Source: Chloroflexi bacterium 54-19 (GTDB lineage Bacteria; Chloroflexota; Chloroflexia; Chloroheliales; Chloroheliaceae). Taken from it: 64,000 nucleotides of DNA. Positions 26,693-36,675 of this stretch are shown here, one piece after another. Positions within the stretch are counted from its first letter, which is position 1; every line of letters begins with the position of its first letter. The notes beneath the pieces are model-generated. The model saw only the letters and a program-made list of their open reading frames with translations. It was not told where the DNA came from and did not search any database. A program made the position numbers and the translations under genes. Location: positions 21,445 to 85,444 of the forward strand of contig MKTJ01000042.1 in NCBI GenBank assembly GCA_001898225.1, read 5' to 3'.

Positions 26693-27400
26693 TTAATAAC
26701 GCGTCCCCGGCCCGTATCCGCCATAAGGATTGGGGTTGGCGGGCCGGGCGCGGCTGAAAATCACGCCTATGATAAGCCCGGTGATAAAGCCGCCGATATG
26801 CGCGAAGTAGGCGACCCCGCCCTCCCCGGTCTGGGCGGTCTGGTTGGTAATCTGGGTAAAGCCATTAAAGAATTGCAGCACGGCCCAGAAGCCGATGACA
26901 ACCATGGCCGAGAGGCGCGTCAGGAAGAAGAAGATACCCAGGAAGATAAAGGTGTTGACCCTGACGCGCGGGAACATCACCAGGTAAGCCCCCAGCACCC
27001 CGGCTACCGCGCCGCTCGCGCCCAGGCTTGGCACGGTCGAGTTTGGGGCAACCACGACCTGGGCTAACCCCGCGATAACTCCTGCCACCAGGTAAAATAC
27101 AAGGTAACCGAGGTGACCCAGGCGGCCCTCCACGTTATCCCCGAAAATCCACAGATAGAGCATATTGCCGCCGATATGCAGGAAACTGCCATGCAAAAAC
27201 TGGCTGGTCAGGAGCGTTTGCAGGTTCTGGAAGTGCGAAATATCCGCCGGGACTGTCGAATATTGCAGGATAAAATTGTTCATGGCGTCCGGCGACAGGC
27301 TTAGCTGGTAAACGAAGACCAGGATATTAATCAGAATCAGGCCGTAATTGATGAATGGTACGGCGGGCCGCTCGTTATTTTCGTCGTGAATTGGTAGCAC
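26693..27400 (-). CDS. Rhomboid family intramembrane serine protease
   Basis: The 235-residue protein has six to seven helices, the HIGGNMLYLWIFGDNVE segment (N79), the catalytic serine in LGASGAVAG (S129) and the catalytic histidine in FAHIGGFITG (H201). It cleaves membrane proteins within or near the bilayer. The C-terminus ends in an Asn/Pro/Gly-rich tail. GTG 27400 has GGAAGAAGGG upstream. It converges on the P1 peptidase gene with an 17-bp gap. Confidence 0.94.
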   Translation of the reverse strand: MLPIHDENNERPAVPFINYGLILINILVFVYQLSLSPDAMNNFILQYSTVPADISHFQNLQTLLTSQFLHGSFLHIGGNMLYLWIFGDNVEGRLGHLGYLVFYLVAGVIAGLAQVVVAPNSTVPSLGASGAVAGVLGAYLVMFPRVRVNTFIFLGIFFFLTRLSAMVVIGFWAVLQFFNGFTQITNQTAQTGEGGVAYFAHIGGFITGLIIGVIFSRARPANPNPYGGYGPGTRY

Positions 27401-27671
27401 TTTTTTTACCCTTCTTCCTGCTTTTTACCTCTCCTCTTATGTTTGTTATAGCAAAATAACAACAAATAGCCCCTACCTGCAAGCGGTTTAAATGCTAATT
27501 TTGCGAACTTTACTTTAACCCGCAACAACATTAACCGTTGTTTCGTTCCCTTTATGGGCCATTCAACGATGCTGCCTTTAATGCCCATCCTTGACCGTTT
27601 TTAGCGCCGAATGTTATACTTTTCCGGCTTACCCTTTCCGAATTATGCCGTTTTCCAGGAGATTTTCTACT

Positions 27672-29396
27672 TTGGCTGAAGTGCTAACCGATACATCTGC
27701 TTCCGGTCCCGATGCAACCCCCGCCCTTCCTAAATTAAACCGCTGGCAGCGCCTTTATATGTTGCTCGACCAGCACTCGGTACGGCTCCTCATCGCCGGG
27801 ATTTGCCTCTACGTGCTGGTCTTTAGCGTGGCCTCATTCTACAAATACGAAACCTACCAGACCGGCTACGACCAGATTTATTTCGAGCAACCGCTCTGGA
27901 ATACCAGCAACGGGCGCTTTATGGAGCAAAGCGATTTCGCTTATTCGACCAGTGGTTTTGCCGTGGACTGGATGCCTCTGCTGGTTGTCTTCACGCCGAT
28001 TTACTGGCTGCTTCCTTCACCGCACACCCTCTTTTTTGTCGAAACGCTCATTCTCGGCCTGGGGGCGCTGCCGCTATTCTGGCTGGCCCGTGACAAGTTC
28101 AAAAGCCGCCCCGTGGGTCTGCTCTTTGCCGCCGTCTACCTGGCGAACCCGACCCTGGAATATTTTAACCTGTTACCTTTTAACCTGCGCGCGCCGGGCC
28201 TGGTTGCCTTGCTTTACGCCTTCTATTTCTTCGAAAAGGGGGCAAAATGGCGCTTTGCCCTGTTTGCCCTGCTGGCGATAGCGACCCGCACCGAGGTTTC
28301 GCTGGTCATCGCCATGTTCGGCGTCTACGGCCTCTTTAATTATAAACGGATAAACTGGAAGTTGTGGGTGCCGCCGCTAATCATCGGCCCGGTCTATTTC
28401 GTGATAGTCTTCAGTTTCATCCTGCCCGCTTTTATCACGCCCGGTACGATGGTGGTCCCGCCCGAAACCCAACCTATCGTGATTTCACAGTTCCAGCGCG
28501 ACTATATTTCCAACACCGACACGATTATTTCGACAACCTACGGCGACCTGGGCAAAAACCTGCCCGACGTTATCAAGAATACTATCACGAACCCGCTCAA
28601 GACCGCCGAACGGGTCTTTACGGTCAAGAAGTTTCAATACCTGCTTTTGATGTTGTTGCCGTTCGCCTTCCTGCCGCTTTTCGCGCCGCGCATACTCCTG
28701 TTCGCCCTGCCGATTGTTGCTATCAACCTGTTGAGCAGCCGCAGCACCCAGTTCGATTACAAGAGCCACTATTCGGCCCTGTTGCTTTTCCCCCTGGCGG
28801 TCGGCTCCATCTACGGCGCGGCTAACCTGCTGGGCATCCTGAAGAAGTGGCGGGTTACGGCCAACCTGCGAATAGGAAAACTGCCCCTTGCCAGCCTGGG
28901 GGCGGTCCTGGCAGTGCTGGTGGTCTTTGCGCTGGGGGTGCAGGTGCTGGAACGCAACCCGCTGCCGGGTGTGGTCCGTAACGCCGAAAAGAAGGCCATG
29001 ATTAACCCGACCAACGCCATGATTAGCCGGATTCCCGATAACGCCTCGGTCTCGACCGGGTCGCTGCTGGGACCGCATCTGCTGCCGCGCCGTTATATCT
29101 ACCCCTTTCCGCTGGCCCTCTACAGCCCGCCCACCCAGGCGGTCGAGTATATTCTGGTCGATACCAACGCGGTCGCGCTCTACGATAAACAAAACGGCAA
29201 GGCCTTCAGCCCGAACCCGAACGACCCCTCGACCTTGCAGCGTCCAATAGACTGGCTCAACACGACCAAAGAATACAAGTTGGTCGATAAAGTGGTGGTC
29301 CAGGGGCAGCGCGACCCGGACGGCAAGACCCGCGAGATTCAACTCTGGCAGCGGGTGGGGGCTAACATTCCGCCCTACAGCAAGTCCGGCTCATAG
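27672..29396 (+). CDS. DUF2079 family membrane protein
   Basis: The 574-residue polytopic protein has the DUF2079 pattern: ETYQTGYDQIYFEQPLWNTSNG, VDWMPLLVVFTPIYWLLPSP and NPTLEYFNLLPFNLRAP. DUF2079 proteins resemble GT-C glycosyltransferases in topology but their reaction is unknown. CCAGGAG at 27655-27661 selects TTG 27672; upstream starts in the same frame (27591, 27645) have no ribosome-binding site. It is the only gene of its strand before a terminator, and it may act with the GT-C proteins further right. Confidence 0.88.
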   Translation: MAEVLTDTSASGPDATPALPKLNRWQRLYMLLDQHSVRLLIAGICLYVLVFSVASFYKYETYQTGYDQIYFEQPLWNTSNGRFMEQSDFAYSTSGFAVDWMPLLVVFTPIYWLLPSPHTLFFVETLILGLGALPLFWLARDKFKSRPVGLLFAAVYLANPTLEYFNLLPFNLRAPGLVALLYAFYFFEKGAKWRFALFALLAIATRTEVSLVIAMFGVYGLFNYKRINWKLWVPPLIIGPVYFVIVFSFILPAFITPGTMVVPPETQPIVISQFQRDYISNTDTIISTTYGDLGKNLPDVIKNTITNPLKTAERVFTVKKFQYLLLMLLPFAFLPLFAPRILLFALPIVAINLLSSRSTQFDYKSHYSALLLFPLAVGSIYGAANLLGILKKWRVTANLRIGKLPLASLGAVLAVLVVFALGVQVLERNPLPGVVRNAEKKAMINPTNAMISRIPDNASVSTGSLLGPHLLPRRYIYPFPLALYSPPTQAVEYILVDTNAVALYDKQNGKAFSPNPNDPSTLQRPIDWLNTTKEYKLVDKVVVQGQRDPDGKTREIQLWQRVGANIPPYSKSGS

Positions 29397-29430
29397 CTAA
29401 TTTTGCCGGGTATAGCCCGGTTCTGGTACA

Positions 29431-29484
29431 GAGAATGCTCCTTTCTGGCTTGAATCCCTGGCCTAAAGGAGCTATTCTTTTTTA
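29431..29484 (+). terminator. Intrinsic terminator after the DUF2079 gene
   Basis: GAATGCTCCTTT (29433-29444) pairs with AAAGGAGCTATTC (29465-29477, one bulge), followed by T6. Confidence 0.75.
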
Positions 29485-29532
29485 TAGAAGAATAGAATAA
29501 AGGAAACGGACAAACGGAAAGTGAGGAATAAA

Positions 29533-29799
29533 ATGCCTGATAAAGAACCGACCCACAAGCCGGACCAGGAAGCCCTGCGCGAGAATATCCATAACATCAA
29601 TAATATTACCGGGAACCCCGATTCGGACGGCGCGGGCAATCTCGACCCTGAACAGCGCAACGAACTGGCCCTGAGCGAATTCGAGCTTGACGCCGGGTTG
29701 GGTCGCGGGCCTTTCGAGCGGCCTACCCCTATCGAGGAAGCCGAAAGCGACCATCCCAGCTATCTACCGACTACAGAACAGTCCGAGGAAGACCGCTAG
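29533..29799 (+). CDS. Small acidic protein of unknown function
   Basis: An 88-residue, highly acidic, probably disordered protein (MPDKEPTHKPDQEALREN; end TTEQSEEDR). AGTGAGGA directly upstream chooses ATG 29533. Its stop TAG abuts the GTG of the next gene, so the two are translationally coupled. Family not recognised. Confidence 0.65.
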   Translation: MPDKEPTHKPDQEALRENIHNINNITGNPDSDGAGNLDPEQRNELALSEFELDAGLGRGPFERPTPIEEAESDHPSYLPTTEQSEEDR

Positions 29800-30702
29800 G
29801 TGTCCCAACCGCCTATAAAATTCGTGAATATCGAGGTGCCGCCCGACCACACCGCGCCCGAAGGGATGCAGGTAGTCTTTGGGGATAAATCCGACCGCTA
29901 TTCTGCCGAGTATTTACCCGACATCGAGTACGCCCGTTACGGTGACCGCGCCCTGCGTTTGCAGGTGTTGCAGCCTCGCGCCGCCGGACCGTTCCCGCTT
30001 TTGCTTTATGTCCAGGGTTCGGCCTGGCGGCCTCAAAACCTGTATGGCGGTCTTCCGCAACTGGCCGATTTCGCCCACCGGGGTTTTGTGGTAGCCAGCG
30101 TGGAATACCGCCACACCCTCGAAGCGATTTTTCCGACCCAGGTCCAGGATGTGAAGACCGCCCTGCGTTATTTGAGGGCCAACGCCGCCCGGTACAAAAT
30201 TGACCCGGCGCGAATAGCAATCTGGGGCGATTCGTCTGGCGGTCATACGGCTGTGATGGTGGGAGTGAGCGAAGGTGTGGCAGAGTTCGATACGCCGCAT
30301 TTTCCCGCCGAGTCGAGCGGGGTCCGGGCGGTAGTGGATTTCTATGGGCCGACCGACCTCTTACAGATGAGCAAATTCCCCTCGGTCGTAGACCACGACG
30401 ACCCTAATTCGCCGGAGTCTTTCCTGGTCGGCGGACCGCTTCAGGAAAACCCCGAAAAGGCGTCCCAGGCCAACCCTATTACCTACATTTCGAAAGAAAA
30501 GACCCTGCCGCCCTTCCTGATAATGCACGGCGACCGGGATGCCCTGGTGCCCTTTAACCAGAGCGTCCTGCTTTACGAGGCCCTGAAAGCCGCCGGGCAA
30601 AACGCCACCTTTTACAAGGTTAAGGGGGCCGGGCACGGCGACGGCTTCTGGACGCCCGAAGTCCTTGACCTCGTCAGTAAATTCCTGCTGGCTTACATTT
30701 AA
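29800..30702 (+). CDS. Alpha/beta hydrolase (BD-FAE/esterase-like)
   Basis: The 300-residue protein has an alpha/beta-hydrolase fold with YVQGSAWRP as the oxyanion region, the nucleophile elbow WGDSSGGHTA, the acid in MHGDRDALVP and the base in GAGHGDGF. It resembles acetyl-xylan/feruloyl esterase-like and lipase-like hydrolases; the substrate is unknown. No signal peptide. GTG 29800 directly follows the stop of the upstream gene, with GAGGAAG as ribosome-binding site inside that gene. Its stop abuts the stop of the convergent alcohol dehydrogenase. Confidence 0.9.
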   Translation: MSQPPIKFVNIEVPPDHTAPEGMQVVFGDKSDRYSAEYLPDIEYARYGDRALRLQVLQPRAAGPFPLLLYVQGSAWRPQNLYGGLPQLADFAHRGFVVASVEYRHTLEAIFPTQVQDVKTALRYLRANAARYKIDPARIAIWGDSSGGHTAVMVGVSEGVAEFDTPHFPAESSGVRAVVDFYGPTDLLQMSKFPSVVDHDDPNSPESFLVGGPLQENPEKASQANPITYISKEKTLPPFLIMHGDRDALVPFNQSVLLYEALKAAGQNATFYKVKGAGHGDGFWTPEVLDLVSKFLLAYI

Positions 30703-31743
30703 TTAAAAGCGGTCTATCACCGTCACGCCTGTACCGCTGAAACTATCCATCCGGGTCAGGGTCGTAACCGCCTCGTCCAGGCTGATAGTCTGGCCGACCA
30801 GTTTCCTCGGCTGCAACTTCCCGGTGCGCATCATTTCGAGCATGGCCGGGTAGCGGTAGGCTTGCATGCCGTGACTGCCGTAAATTTCGAGTTCGTAACC
30901 GATAACCCGGTCCATGGGGATGACCGGGCGGCTCTGGTCGCCCAGGAGCAGGCCGATCTGGATGTGCTTGCCCCGTTTGCGCAGGCTGGCAATCGAGTTA
31001 AAGCAGGTCGCCGGGCTGCCCAGCGCGTCAATCGAAACGTGCGCCCCGCCCCCGGTAATTTCGCGCACCGCCTCGGCCACGTCCGGTGTTTCCCTGGCGT
31101 TGACCGTTGCGACTGCCCCCAGCGAACGGGCGAAAGCGAGCTTTTCGGGGAAAATATCTACGGCCACTACATTCGCGCCGAGGGCGTTCGCAATCATAAT
31201 CGCCGATAGACCGACACCACCGCAGCCGTGAACCGCGACCCACTGGCCCGCCCCCACTTTGCCCTGGTCCACCACACCCCGGAACGAGGTGACAAAGCGG
31301 CAACCCAGGCTGGCTGCGGTCACGAAATCGAGTTCATCGGGCAACCGGACCAGGTTTATCTCGGCCCGCTGGATGGCAACATATTCGGCGAACGAGCCCC
31401 AGTGGGTAAAACCAGGCTGGAACTGGTGGTCGCAAACCTGGTGGTTACCCGAAACGCATTGAGGGCAGACCCCGCACCCGCAGACAAACGGCAGGGTTAC
31501 GCGGTCACCCACCTTCCAGTTTGTCACGTTCGCCCCGACCGCCGCGATTTCCCCGGCCAGTTCGTGCCCAGGCACGTGGGGCAGTCTTATATCGGGGTCG
31601 TGACCCATCCAACCGTGCCAGTCACTCCGGCAAAGCCCGGTCGCCCGTACTTTTATAACCACCCCGTCCTTGTCCGGAGTGGGGTCGGGGACATCCCGGA
31701 TTGCCAGGGGCTTTGCGAATTCTTCGTAAATTGCCGCTCTCAT
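30703..31743 (-). CDS. Zinc-dependent alcohol dehydrogenase
   Basis: The 346-residue protein is a medium-chain dehydrogenase. Catalytic zinc ligands are C38 and H60/E61 (GHELAGEI); the structural zinc site has C90, C93, C96 and C104; the NAD(P) site is GCGGVGLSA followed by VVAVDIF, whose Asp suggests NAD+. It oxidises an unknown alcohol. It lies 14 bases downstream of the nitrilase-type gene on the same strand. Confidence 0.94.
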   Translation of the reverse strand: MRAAIYEEFAKPLAIRDVPDPTPDKDGVVIKVRATGLCRSDWHGWMGHDPDIRLPHVPGHELAGEIAAVGANVTNWKVGDRVTLPFVCGCGVCPQCVSGNHQVCDHQFQPGFTHWGSFAEYVAIQRAEINLVRLPDELDFVTAASLGCRFVTSFRGVVDQGKVGAGQWVAVHGCGGVGLSAIMIANALGANVVAVDIFPEKLAFARSLGAVATVNARETPDVAEAVREITGGGAHVSIDALGSPATCFNSIASLRKRGKHIQIGLLLGDQSRPVIPMDRVIGYELEIYGSHGMQAYRYPAMLEMMRTGKLQPRKLVGQTISLDEAVTTLTRMDSFSGTGVTVIDRF

Positions 31744-31757
31744 TTTTATCCTGTTAA

Positions 31758-32531
31758 TCAGTCGAGGACGTAGCGTGGGTAGGTCGCCTTGGCCCGGTCC
31801 GCTTCCGTCAAATCAATTTCCACCGTGACAAAAGGCTCTTTCGCTGAAGTCTGGCCCAGGATTTCGCCATCCGGCCCGATAACCCACCCGGTCCCACCAA
31901 AGGCCGCCGAACTGACCCGGTTTGAGGAAAGTGAGAAAGCCCCGGCCACAATCGCGCTGGCCTGCCCACCGATGACCCATTTCGGGACCGAGGAAATACC
32001 GGTCGCGCGGGGCGTCACCAGCAGGCGCACTCCCGCCTTGCCGTAAGCCTGCGCCCACCCCATCGCCCACAACTCCGAGCAGATTAAGAAGCCGATTTTG
32101 CCAAATTCTGTTTCAACCGGTTTGAAAACGCGGTCGCCCGGCTGGTACCACGAGGCTTCCCAGACCCCTTCTTCGTCCGGCAGGTAATATTTCTGGTGAG
32201 TGTCTTGTAGCCCGCCCTGGGGTGTCCAGATAAAGCCCTGGTTGAGCCGTTTGCCATCCCTGGTGAGTGGGCGGGTGGAGATAACCGTAGCCGGGGCCAG
32301 TTCGGGCAATTTCTCCAGCCAGCGGGCGTGGGCGGCCTCGACCGCTTGCCAGGTCGCCGGGTCGTAGTGGGGCGTAACCCCGAACCACTCCGCGAAAGGC
32401 AGTTCGTTGAGCAAGACCAGGTCGCTGCCGTTGGCCCGGACGTGCGCGACCAATCTTTCCCAGTCCCGCTCGAACAGGGCCGGGGAGTCGGGCATTTCGC
32501 AGACGGTAACCTTTATTTTTTCTTTTGCCAT
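31758..32531 (-). CDS. Carbon-nitrogen hydrolase (nitrilase superfamily)
   Basis: The 257-residue enzyme carries the nitrilase-superfamily triad E43 ([11 protein letters not shown]), K114 (THQKYYLP) and C151 (GFLICSELW). It hydrolyses or condenses a C-N bond, such as an amide or carbamoyl compound; the substrate is unknown. It is cotranscribed with the alcohol dehydrogenase downstream, so both may act on one catabolic substrate. Confidence 0.92.
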   Translation of the reverse strand: MAKEKIKVTVCEMPDSPALFERDWERLVAHVRANGSDLVLLNELPFAEWFGVTPHYDPATWQAVEAAHARWLEKLPELAPATVISTRPLTRDGKRLNQGFIWTPQGGLQDTHQKYYLPDEEGVWEASWYQPGDRVFKPVETEFGKIGFLICSELWAMGWAQAYGKAGVRLLVTPRATGISSVPKWVIGGQASAIVAGAFSLSSNRVSSAAFGGTGWVIGPDGEILGQTSAKEPFVTVEIDLTEADRAKATYPRYVLD

Positions 32532-32569
32532 AACAGACTCCTCGCAGGCTTCTCAAAACGGCGATAGGT

Positions 32570-32606
32570 GCGGAAATAAAAAGCGCTCCAGCCCGCAGAC
32601 TGGAGC
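32570..32606 (-). terminator. Intrinsic terminator of the pepA gene
   Basis: Read on the minus strand, GCTCCAG-TCTGCGGG-CTGGAGC is followed by GCTTTTTATTT. Confidence 0.8.
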
Positions 32607-32620
32607 ATCTTTTAAAGAAT

Positions 32621-34090
32621 CTACTTGTTGCCTTCGGCGGTAGCGATAACGAAGTCTACCATCGTGCGGATAATCTGGCCGCTGGGGCCTTTCGCCTGGT
32701 AGGGTTTCTCGCTCTCGGTGTAGGCTGTCCCGGCAATATCAAGGTGAATCCAGGGAACGCCGCCCGTGAACTCCTTCAAGAAAGCCGCCGCCGTGCAGGA
32801 ACCACCGGCCCGGCCACCCGTGTTGAGCAGGTCGCCCGTGGTGCCCTTGATTTGCTCCTTGTATTCGGGGAACAGGGGCATCTGCCAGGCCCGCTCGCCC
32901 GCGTTGATAGCGGTCTTGAGGAACAGGTCGGTCCAGGCCTGGTCCGAGGTAAAGACACCGGTCACGGTGTTGCCGAGCGCGACCACAATCGCGCCGGTCA
33001 GGGTCGCCATGTCCACCAACCGGGTTGCACCCAGGCGGCGGGCGTAGGCCAGGCCGTCGGCTAAAACAATACGGCCTTCGGCGTCAGTGTTAAGGACTTC
33101 GATGGACTTGCCTTCGAGGCTGCCGACCACATCGCCGGGCCGGTAAGCGCCGCCACCCGGCAGGTTCTCAGCCGCCGCGACCACGCCGATGACGTTCACC
33201 GGGGCCTTGAGCTGGGCCAAAATCTTCATGATACCGATGGTCCAGGCTCCGCCGCTCATGTCCATTTTCATGTGGTCCATGTGCTCGGCGGGTTTGATGC
33301 TGATACCGCCGCTATCGAAGGTGATGCCCTTGCCGACCACGCCGGTATAGGGCGCGTCGCCCGCCCCGTTATGTTTCAGGACAATCATGCGGGGTTTGTG
33401 GATACTGCCCTGCCCGACCGCCATAATAGCCTTGAAACCGCCTTCGATTAACTGGTTTTCGTCGAGGGCGTGAAATTCGAGGCCGGTTTCTTTGGCGACC
33501 TTCTCGGCTTCCTGGGCCAGCCGTTCGGGATACATCACGTTGGGGGTTTCGTTCGACAGGTAACGGGCCAGGTTGATGCCTTCGCCGATAACCGCGCCGC
33601 GCTCGACCCGGTCCTTCAAATCGCTCCCGCTATCGGTCAGGAAGACCACGTCTTCCAGCACTTTTTCGTCTTTATTCTCGCCGGTATAGTAGAAACCGGG
33701 TTCGAAAGTGCTGTGAACTACACCCTCGGCGAGGGCCTGGTAGAGGTCTCCGGCATTAGCCGCTTCGGGAAGCTGGAAAGCAAAGCCAATCCGCTTGCCG
33801 CCTTTTTTGCGGAGGCTGCGGGTAATCGTCTGGGCCAGTTTGCGGGCCGCCGCGACATCGAACTCTTTGCCGGTGCCGACCACGACCAGCCGTTTGGCCG
33901 GGCCGCCCTCGGTATAGAGGGTGTTTTCGGTTTCGAGATATTTTTCCGCGCCGCCGAGTTCTTTGACTTTATTAACCAGGGCGGTGGTCTTTTCATCGAG
34001 GCCGGACGCGACCGCATCGCTGCCGGGCACGCGGGTAACTACCAGGTAATCCAGGTCACCGGGCAGTTTATTTTCTAAACGAATACGCAT
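32621..34090 (-). CDS. pepA: Leucyl aminopeptidase (M17)
   Basis: The 489-residue protein has an N-terminal macro-like domain and a C-terminal M17 catalytic domain: GKGITFDSGG (K254, D259), HMKMDMSGG (D277) and the signature NTDAEGR (334-340, with D336, E338, R340). It removes N-terminal amino acids using two metal ions and forms hexamers. ATG 34090 has AAGGAGAACCA before it; an in-frame upstream start would add seven residues without a better site. It ends at a good terminator. Confidence 0.95.
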   Translation of the reverse strand: MRIRLENKLPGDLDYLVVTRVPGSDAVASGLDEKTTALVNKVKELGGAEKYLETENTLYTEGGPAKRLVVVGTGKEFDVAAARKLAQTITRSLRKKGGKRIGFAFQLPEAANAGDLYQALAEGVVHSTFEPGFYYTGENKDEKVLEDVVFLTDSGSDLKDRVERGAVIGEGINLARYLSNETPNVMYPERLAQEAEKVAKETGLEFHALDENQLIEGGFKAIMAVGQGSIHKPRMIVLKHNGAGDAPYTGVVGKGITFDSGGISIKPAEHMDHMKMDMSGGAWTIGIMKILAQLKAPVNVIGVVAAAENLPGGGAYRPGDVVGSLEGKSIEVLNTDAEGRIVLADGLAYARRLGATRLVDMATLTGAIVVALGNTVTGVFTSDQAWTDLFLKTAINAGERAWQMPLFPEYKEQIKGTTGDLLNTGGRAGGSCTAAAFLKEFTGGVPWIHLDIAGTAYTESEKPYQAKGPSGQIIRTMVDFVIATAEGNK

Positions 34091-34221
34091 TGGTTCTCCT
34101 TGTCTCTCCATTCGTAACTCAGTTAGATTTTATCTGGTAGTCCGATGGGGGGTTGTTTATTAAGGTGCGCTTATTTTACACCAAAAACTAACGAAGGTGC
34201 AATTTTACTTTCAATCTAACT

Positions 34222-34737
34222 TTAGACTTTTCTTAATTGAATTGCGCCCGATAGGGGCGGTTGCCAGCCGGTAGCGGCATGTTCTTGCCGGAGCGGTTCG
34301 AGTTGGGCCACAATTTCCGGTTCGAATTCGGTCGAACGGCGCACGCCCATATCAATATACATCGCCAGCCGTTCGTCATAGGCGGCCACCCGCTGGTGGG
34401 TCAGGCTGATAATATAATGCATGAAATGGACGCGCTTGCGGTCGTAACCAATCAGCCCGGTATGGACCTCGATTTCCTCTCCTTCCCGCAACTCGCTGAC
34501 ATAGCTGATGACCTGGCGCAGGGCGAACATTCCTCGCCTGCCGGGAACGAAAAGTTTTTCGTGCAAACCCAGGCTATCGAAAAAGCTGCGCAGGGCCATA
34601 TTGCCCACGTGCGTATAGTACATCACGTTCATGTGCCCGTTCAGGTCCATATATTCGGCTGGGATGCTTTGCCGGTGGGTAAGGGGCAATAACAGGGCCT
34701 GTTCCAGCATATCACCGGTCTTTTCGGGGTTCGACAT
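34222..34737 (-). CDS. Hotdog-fold acyl-CoA thioesterase
   Basis: The 171-residue protein resembles 4-hydroxybenzoyl-CoA thioesterase-type hotdog enzymes: AEYMDLNGHMNVMYYTHVGN carries the Asp and the H-M-N of the active site. A carnitine- or CoA-thioester substrate is likely but not defined. It is 130 bp upstream of pepA on the same strand; whether they share an mRNA is open. Confidence 0.87.
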   Translation of the reverse strand: MSNPEKTGDMLEQALLLPLTHRQSIPAEYMDLNGHMNVMYYTHVGNMALRSFFDSLGLHEKLFVPGRRGMFALRQVISYVSELREGEEIEVHTGLIGYDRKRVHFMHYIISLTHQRVAAYDERLAMYIDMGVRRSTEFEPEIVAQLEPLRQEHAATGWQPPLSGAIQLRKV

Positions 34738-35009
34738 TTTTAATATTCCTCGGTTTATATCTAGGGGTTGTGCCTTTCTGGGGCTGCCCTTTGTTGGACC
34801 TGCCCGGAATTATAGCAGCCGGAAAATTTGCTGGCTAATCAAACTGACTATAAAAAAATCTCTTTTTATGCTAAATTAAGCGCAGTTCGGACATCTGACA
34901 TATGTTAAACCAGACTTTCGCTTTGAACCTGGAAAAGCCAGGATTTAGGCGCTAAACTACCTCAAAAGGGGTGTTTCGAGCGAAAGTCCTTTTTTATAAA
35001 GAGGCTATT

Positions 35010-36392
35010 TTGAACGCACGCCGTCCTGCCCTGACTTACTGCCTGCTGGCCGTCCTTTTACTGGCCCTGACTACCTTACTCGCGGCGTGTAGCGATGCCG
35101 AAAACCCTACCCCGGTTATAACCACAACTTCTGCTACTTCCGCCGCTCCTGCCCTGACGGCGACTTCCGTCCCACCAACACCCATTCCAACGCTCACGGC
35201 CACACCTATCCCGCCCACCGCTACGGCTGTCCCTACCGCCACGCCGGTCCCGCCTAAACCGCTTGTCATCGGCCTGATAACCTCGCGCACCGGGGCTTAT
35301 GCCGCTTACGGTGAAATGCTTGAACGCGGTTTCATGCTTGGCCTCAATTACTACACCCAGGGGACAAACAAAATCAACGGTCACGAGGTCAAAGTGTTAA
35401 TCGAGGACGACAGCAGCGACCCGGATAAAGCGGTTGCTGCCGCCCGCAAACTGGTCCAGCAGGAAGGGGCGGAAATTTTGGTCGGGACACCCGGTAGCCC
35501 GGCAGCCCAGGCGGTCAGCGCCGTAAATGACACTGAGCTCAAGAAAATCTTTATGGCAACACCGGTAGCCGACCCTTCCCTGGCCGGTCTTAGTTTTAGC
35601 CGGTATCTCTTTCGCCTTTCCAGCAGCCCCGACCAGGCGGTAATGACCGGGGCGACCTACGCTGCCACTCTAGCCAGTGCTACCAGGAACGAGCGCATCG
35701 CCAGTTTTTATCCGGCCACACCCGCCGGGCAGAGCCTGAACACGACCTGGAAAGAGGCCGCCCTCGCGACAGACGATAACATTTCCTGGGTCGAGGTTGC
35801 CGTCCCAACCACCGCCACCGACTTTACCACTTATATTCAGAAAGTTCTTAACGCCAATCCCGATGTGCTGGTCTTGAACTGGAGCGGGTCAACCACCGCT
35901 AAACTTTACTTGCAGATGCAGGCCAAAAATGTGTTTTCTGAGATAGATACAATTAGCCCGGTGGGCGATGGCACGAGTCTCAAGGCGGCGGGGGATGACC
36001 TTATCGGAACGCTGGGGGTAAGCTCTTACTGGTATCAATTCCCCAAAACCGCCGAGAATGACGCCCTGGTCAAAGCCTTTAAGGATAAGTACAACACCTT
36101 CCCCGACCTGTATGTCCCGGACGGGTTCGCGGCTTTCTCGGCTATCCAGGCAGCCCTCGCCAGGACCGGGGGCGATACCGACCCCGAAAAACTAATTCCG
36201 GCCCTGGAAGGAATGTCTTTCGCGACCCCCAAGGGCAAGGAGACCTTTCGCAAAGAGGACCACCTGGCTTTGCAACCGATGTATATCGTCAGGCTGTTAC
36301 GGGATAATACTGGCACTTACGCATTCCCAATCCCGCAGTTGATTAAAGAATTATCGCCGGAAGAAGCGGCAGCGCCTGTCCGCAAGAGTTAG
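35010..36392 (+). CDS. Branched-chain amino acid type solute-binding lipoprotein
   Basis: The 460-residue protein has a lipoprotein signal ending in LLAAC (C27), a Thr/Pro-rich linker (about 30-90) and a type-1 periplasmic-binding domain (Leu/Ile/Val-binding protein family): PLVIGLITSRTGAYAAYGEMLERG and VLIEDDSSDPDKAVAAARKL. It would deliver a ligand to an ABC importer or act as a sensor. No permease or ATPase genes are nearby. AAAGAGG (34998-35004) selects TTG 35010. A repeat unit (36401) begins eight bases after its stop. Confidence 0.9.
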   Translation: MNARRPALTYCLLAVLLLALTTLLAACSDAENPTPVITTTSATSAAPALTATSVPPTPIPTLTATPIPPTATAVPTATPVPPKPLVIGLITSRTGAYAAYGEMLERGFMLGLNYYTQGTNKINGHEVKVLIEDDSSDPDKAVAAARKLVQQEGAEILVGTPGSPAAQAVSAVNDTELKKIFMATPVADPSLAGLSFSRYLFRLSSSPDQAVMTGATYAATLASATRNERIASFYPATPAGQSLNTTWKEAALATDDNISWVEVAVPTTATDFTTYIQKVLNANPDVLVLNWSGSTTAKLYLQMQAKNVFSEIDTISPVGDGTSLKAAGDDLIGTLGVSSYWYQFPKTAENDALVKAFKDKYNTFPDLYVPDGFAAFSAIQAALARTGGDTDPEKLIPALEGMSFATPKGKETFRKEDHLALQPMYIVRLLRDNTGTYAFPIPQLIKELSPEEAAAPVRKS

Positions 36393-36400
36393 CCTTATAA

Positions 36401-36450
36401 GTTTTTAGTATTCAGAAGGCAGAAGCCAGTATTTTGTTTTTAGTGTTATT
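36401..36450. repeat. Repeat unit D downstream of the solute-binding protein
   Basis: The run contains AGTTTTTAGTATTCAG, AGAAGCCAGTA and GTTTTTAGTGTT, the same words as elements A, B and E. I see no inverted partner nearby, so it may be a solo arm. Confidence 0.5.
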
Positions 36451-36612
36451 CCACCAGCAGGTGTGTCTGTAAGTATGATTTACAGGCGCGAACGTAATCG
36501 AGGAATCTATCCTGCGTCAGGCGTTGTGCTGGTTTCGTTGGCGAAAATTATAGACTTAAATTTATGATAAACCATTCGATTTTGTTTCCACCTGGCTATT
36601 CTTGGAAATCCC

Positions 36613-36641
36613 TTGACACCTTGAAGAAATAATATTATACT
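36613..36641 (+). promoter_or_regulatory. Promoter of the marR-type gene
   Basis: TTGACA (36613-36618) and TATACT (36636-36641) are 17 bases apart, a near-perfect sigma-70 promoter. Transcription should begin near 36648, inside the operator at 36646-36663. Confidence 0.85.
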
Positions 36642-36645
36642 GAAT

Positions 36646-36663
36646 TAGCTGCATATACAGCTA
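36646..36663 (+). promoter_or_regulatory. MarR operator 1 (autoregulatory)
   Basis: TAGCTGCATATACAGCTA is an 18-bp inverted repeat (arms TAGCTG/CAGCTA). It covers the expected transcription start, so bound protein would block initiation. Confidence 0.7.
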
Positions 36664-36675
36664 TCGAGAAAGAAA

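Noticed and set aside
28485..29342. 285-codon open frame on -
   Set aside because: Antisense to the DUF2079 gene; composition rich in Gln/Arg/Val with no motif.
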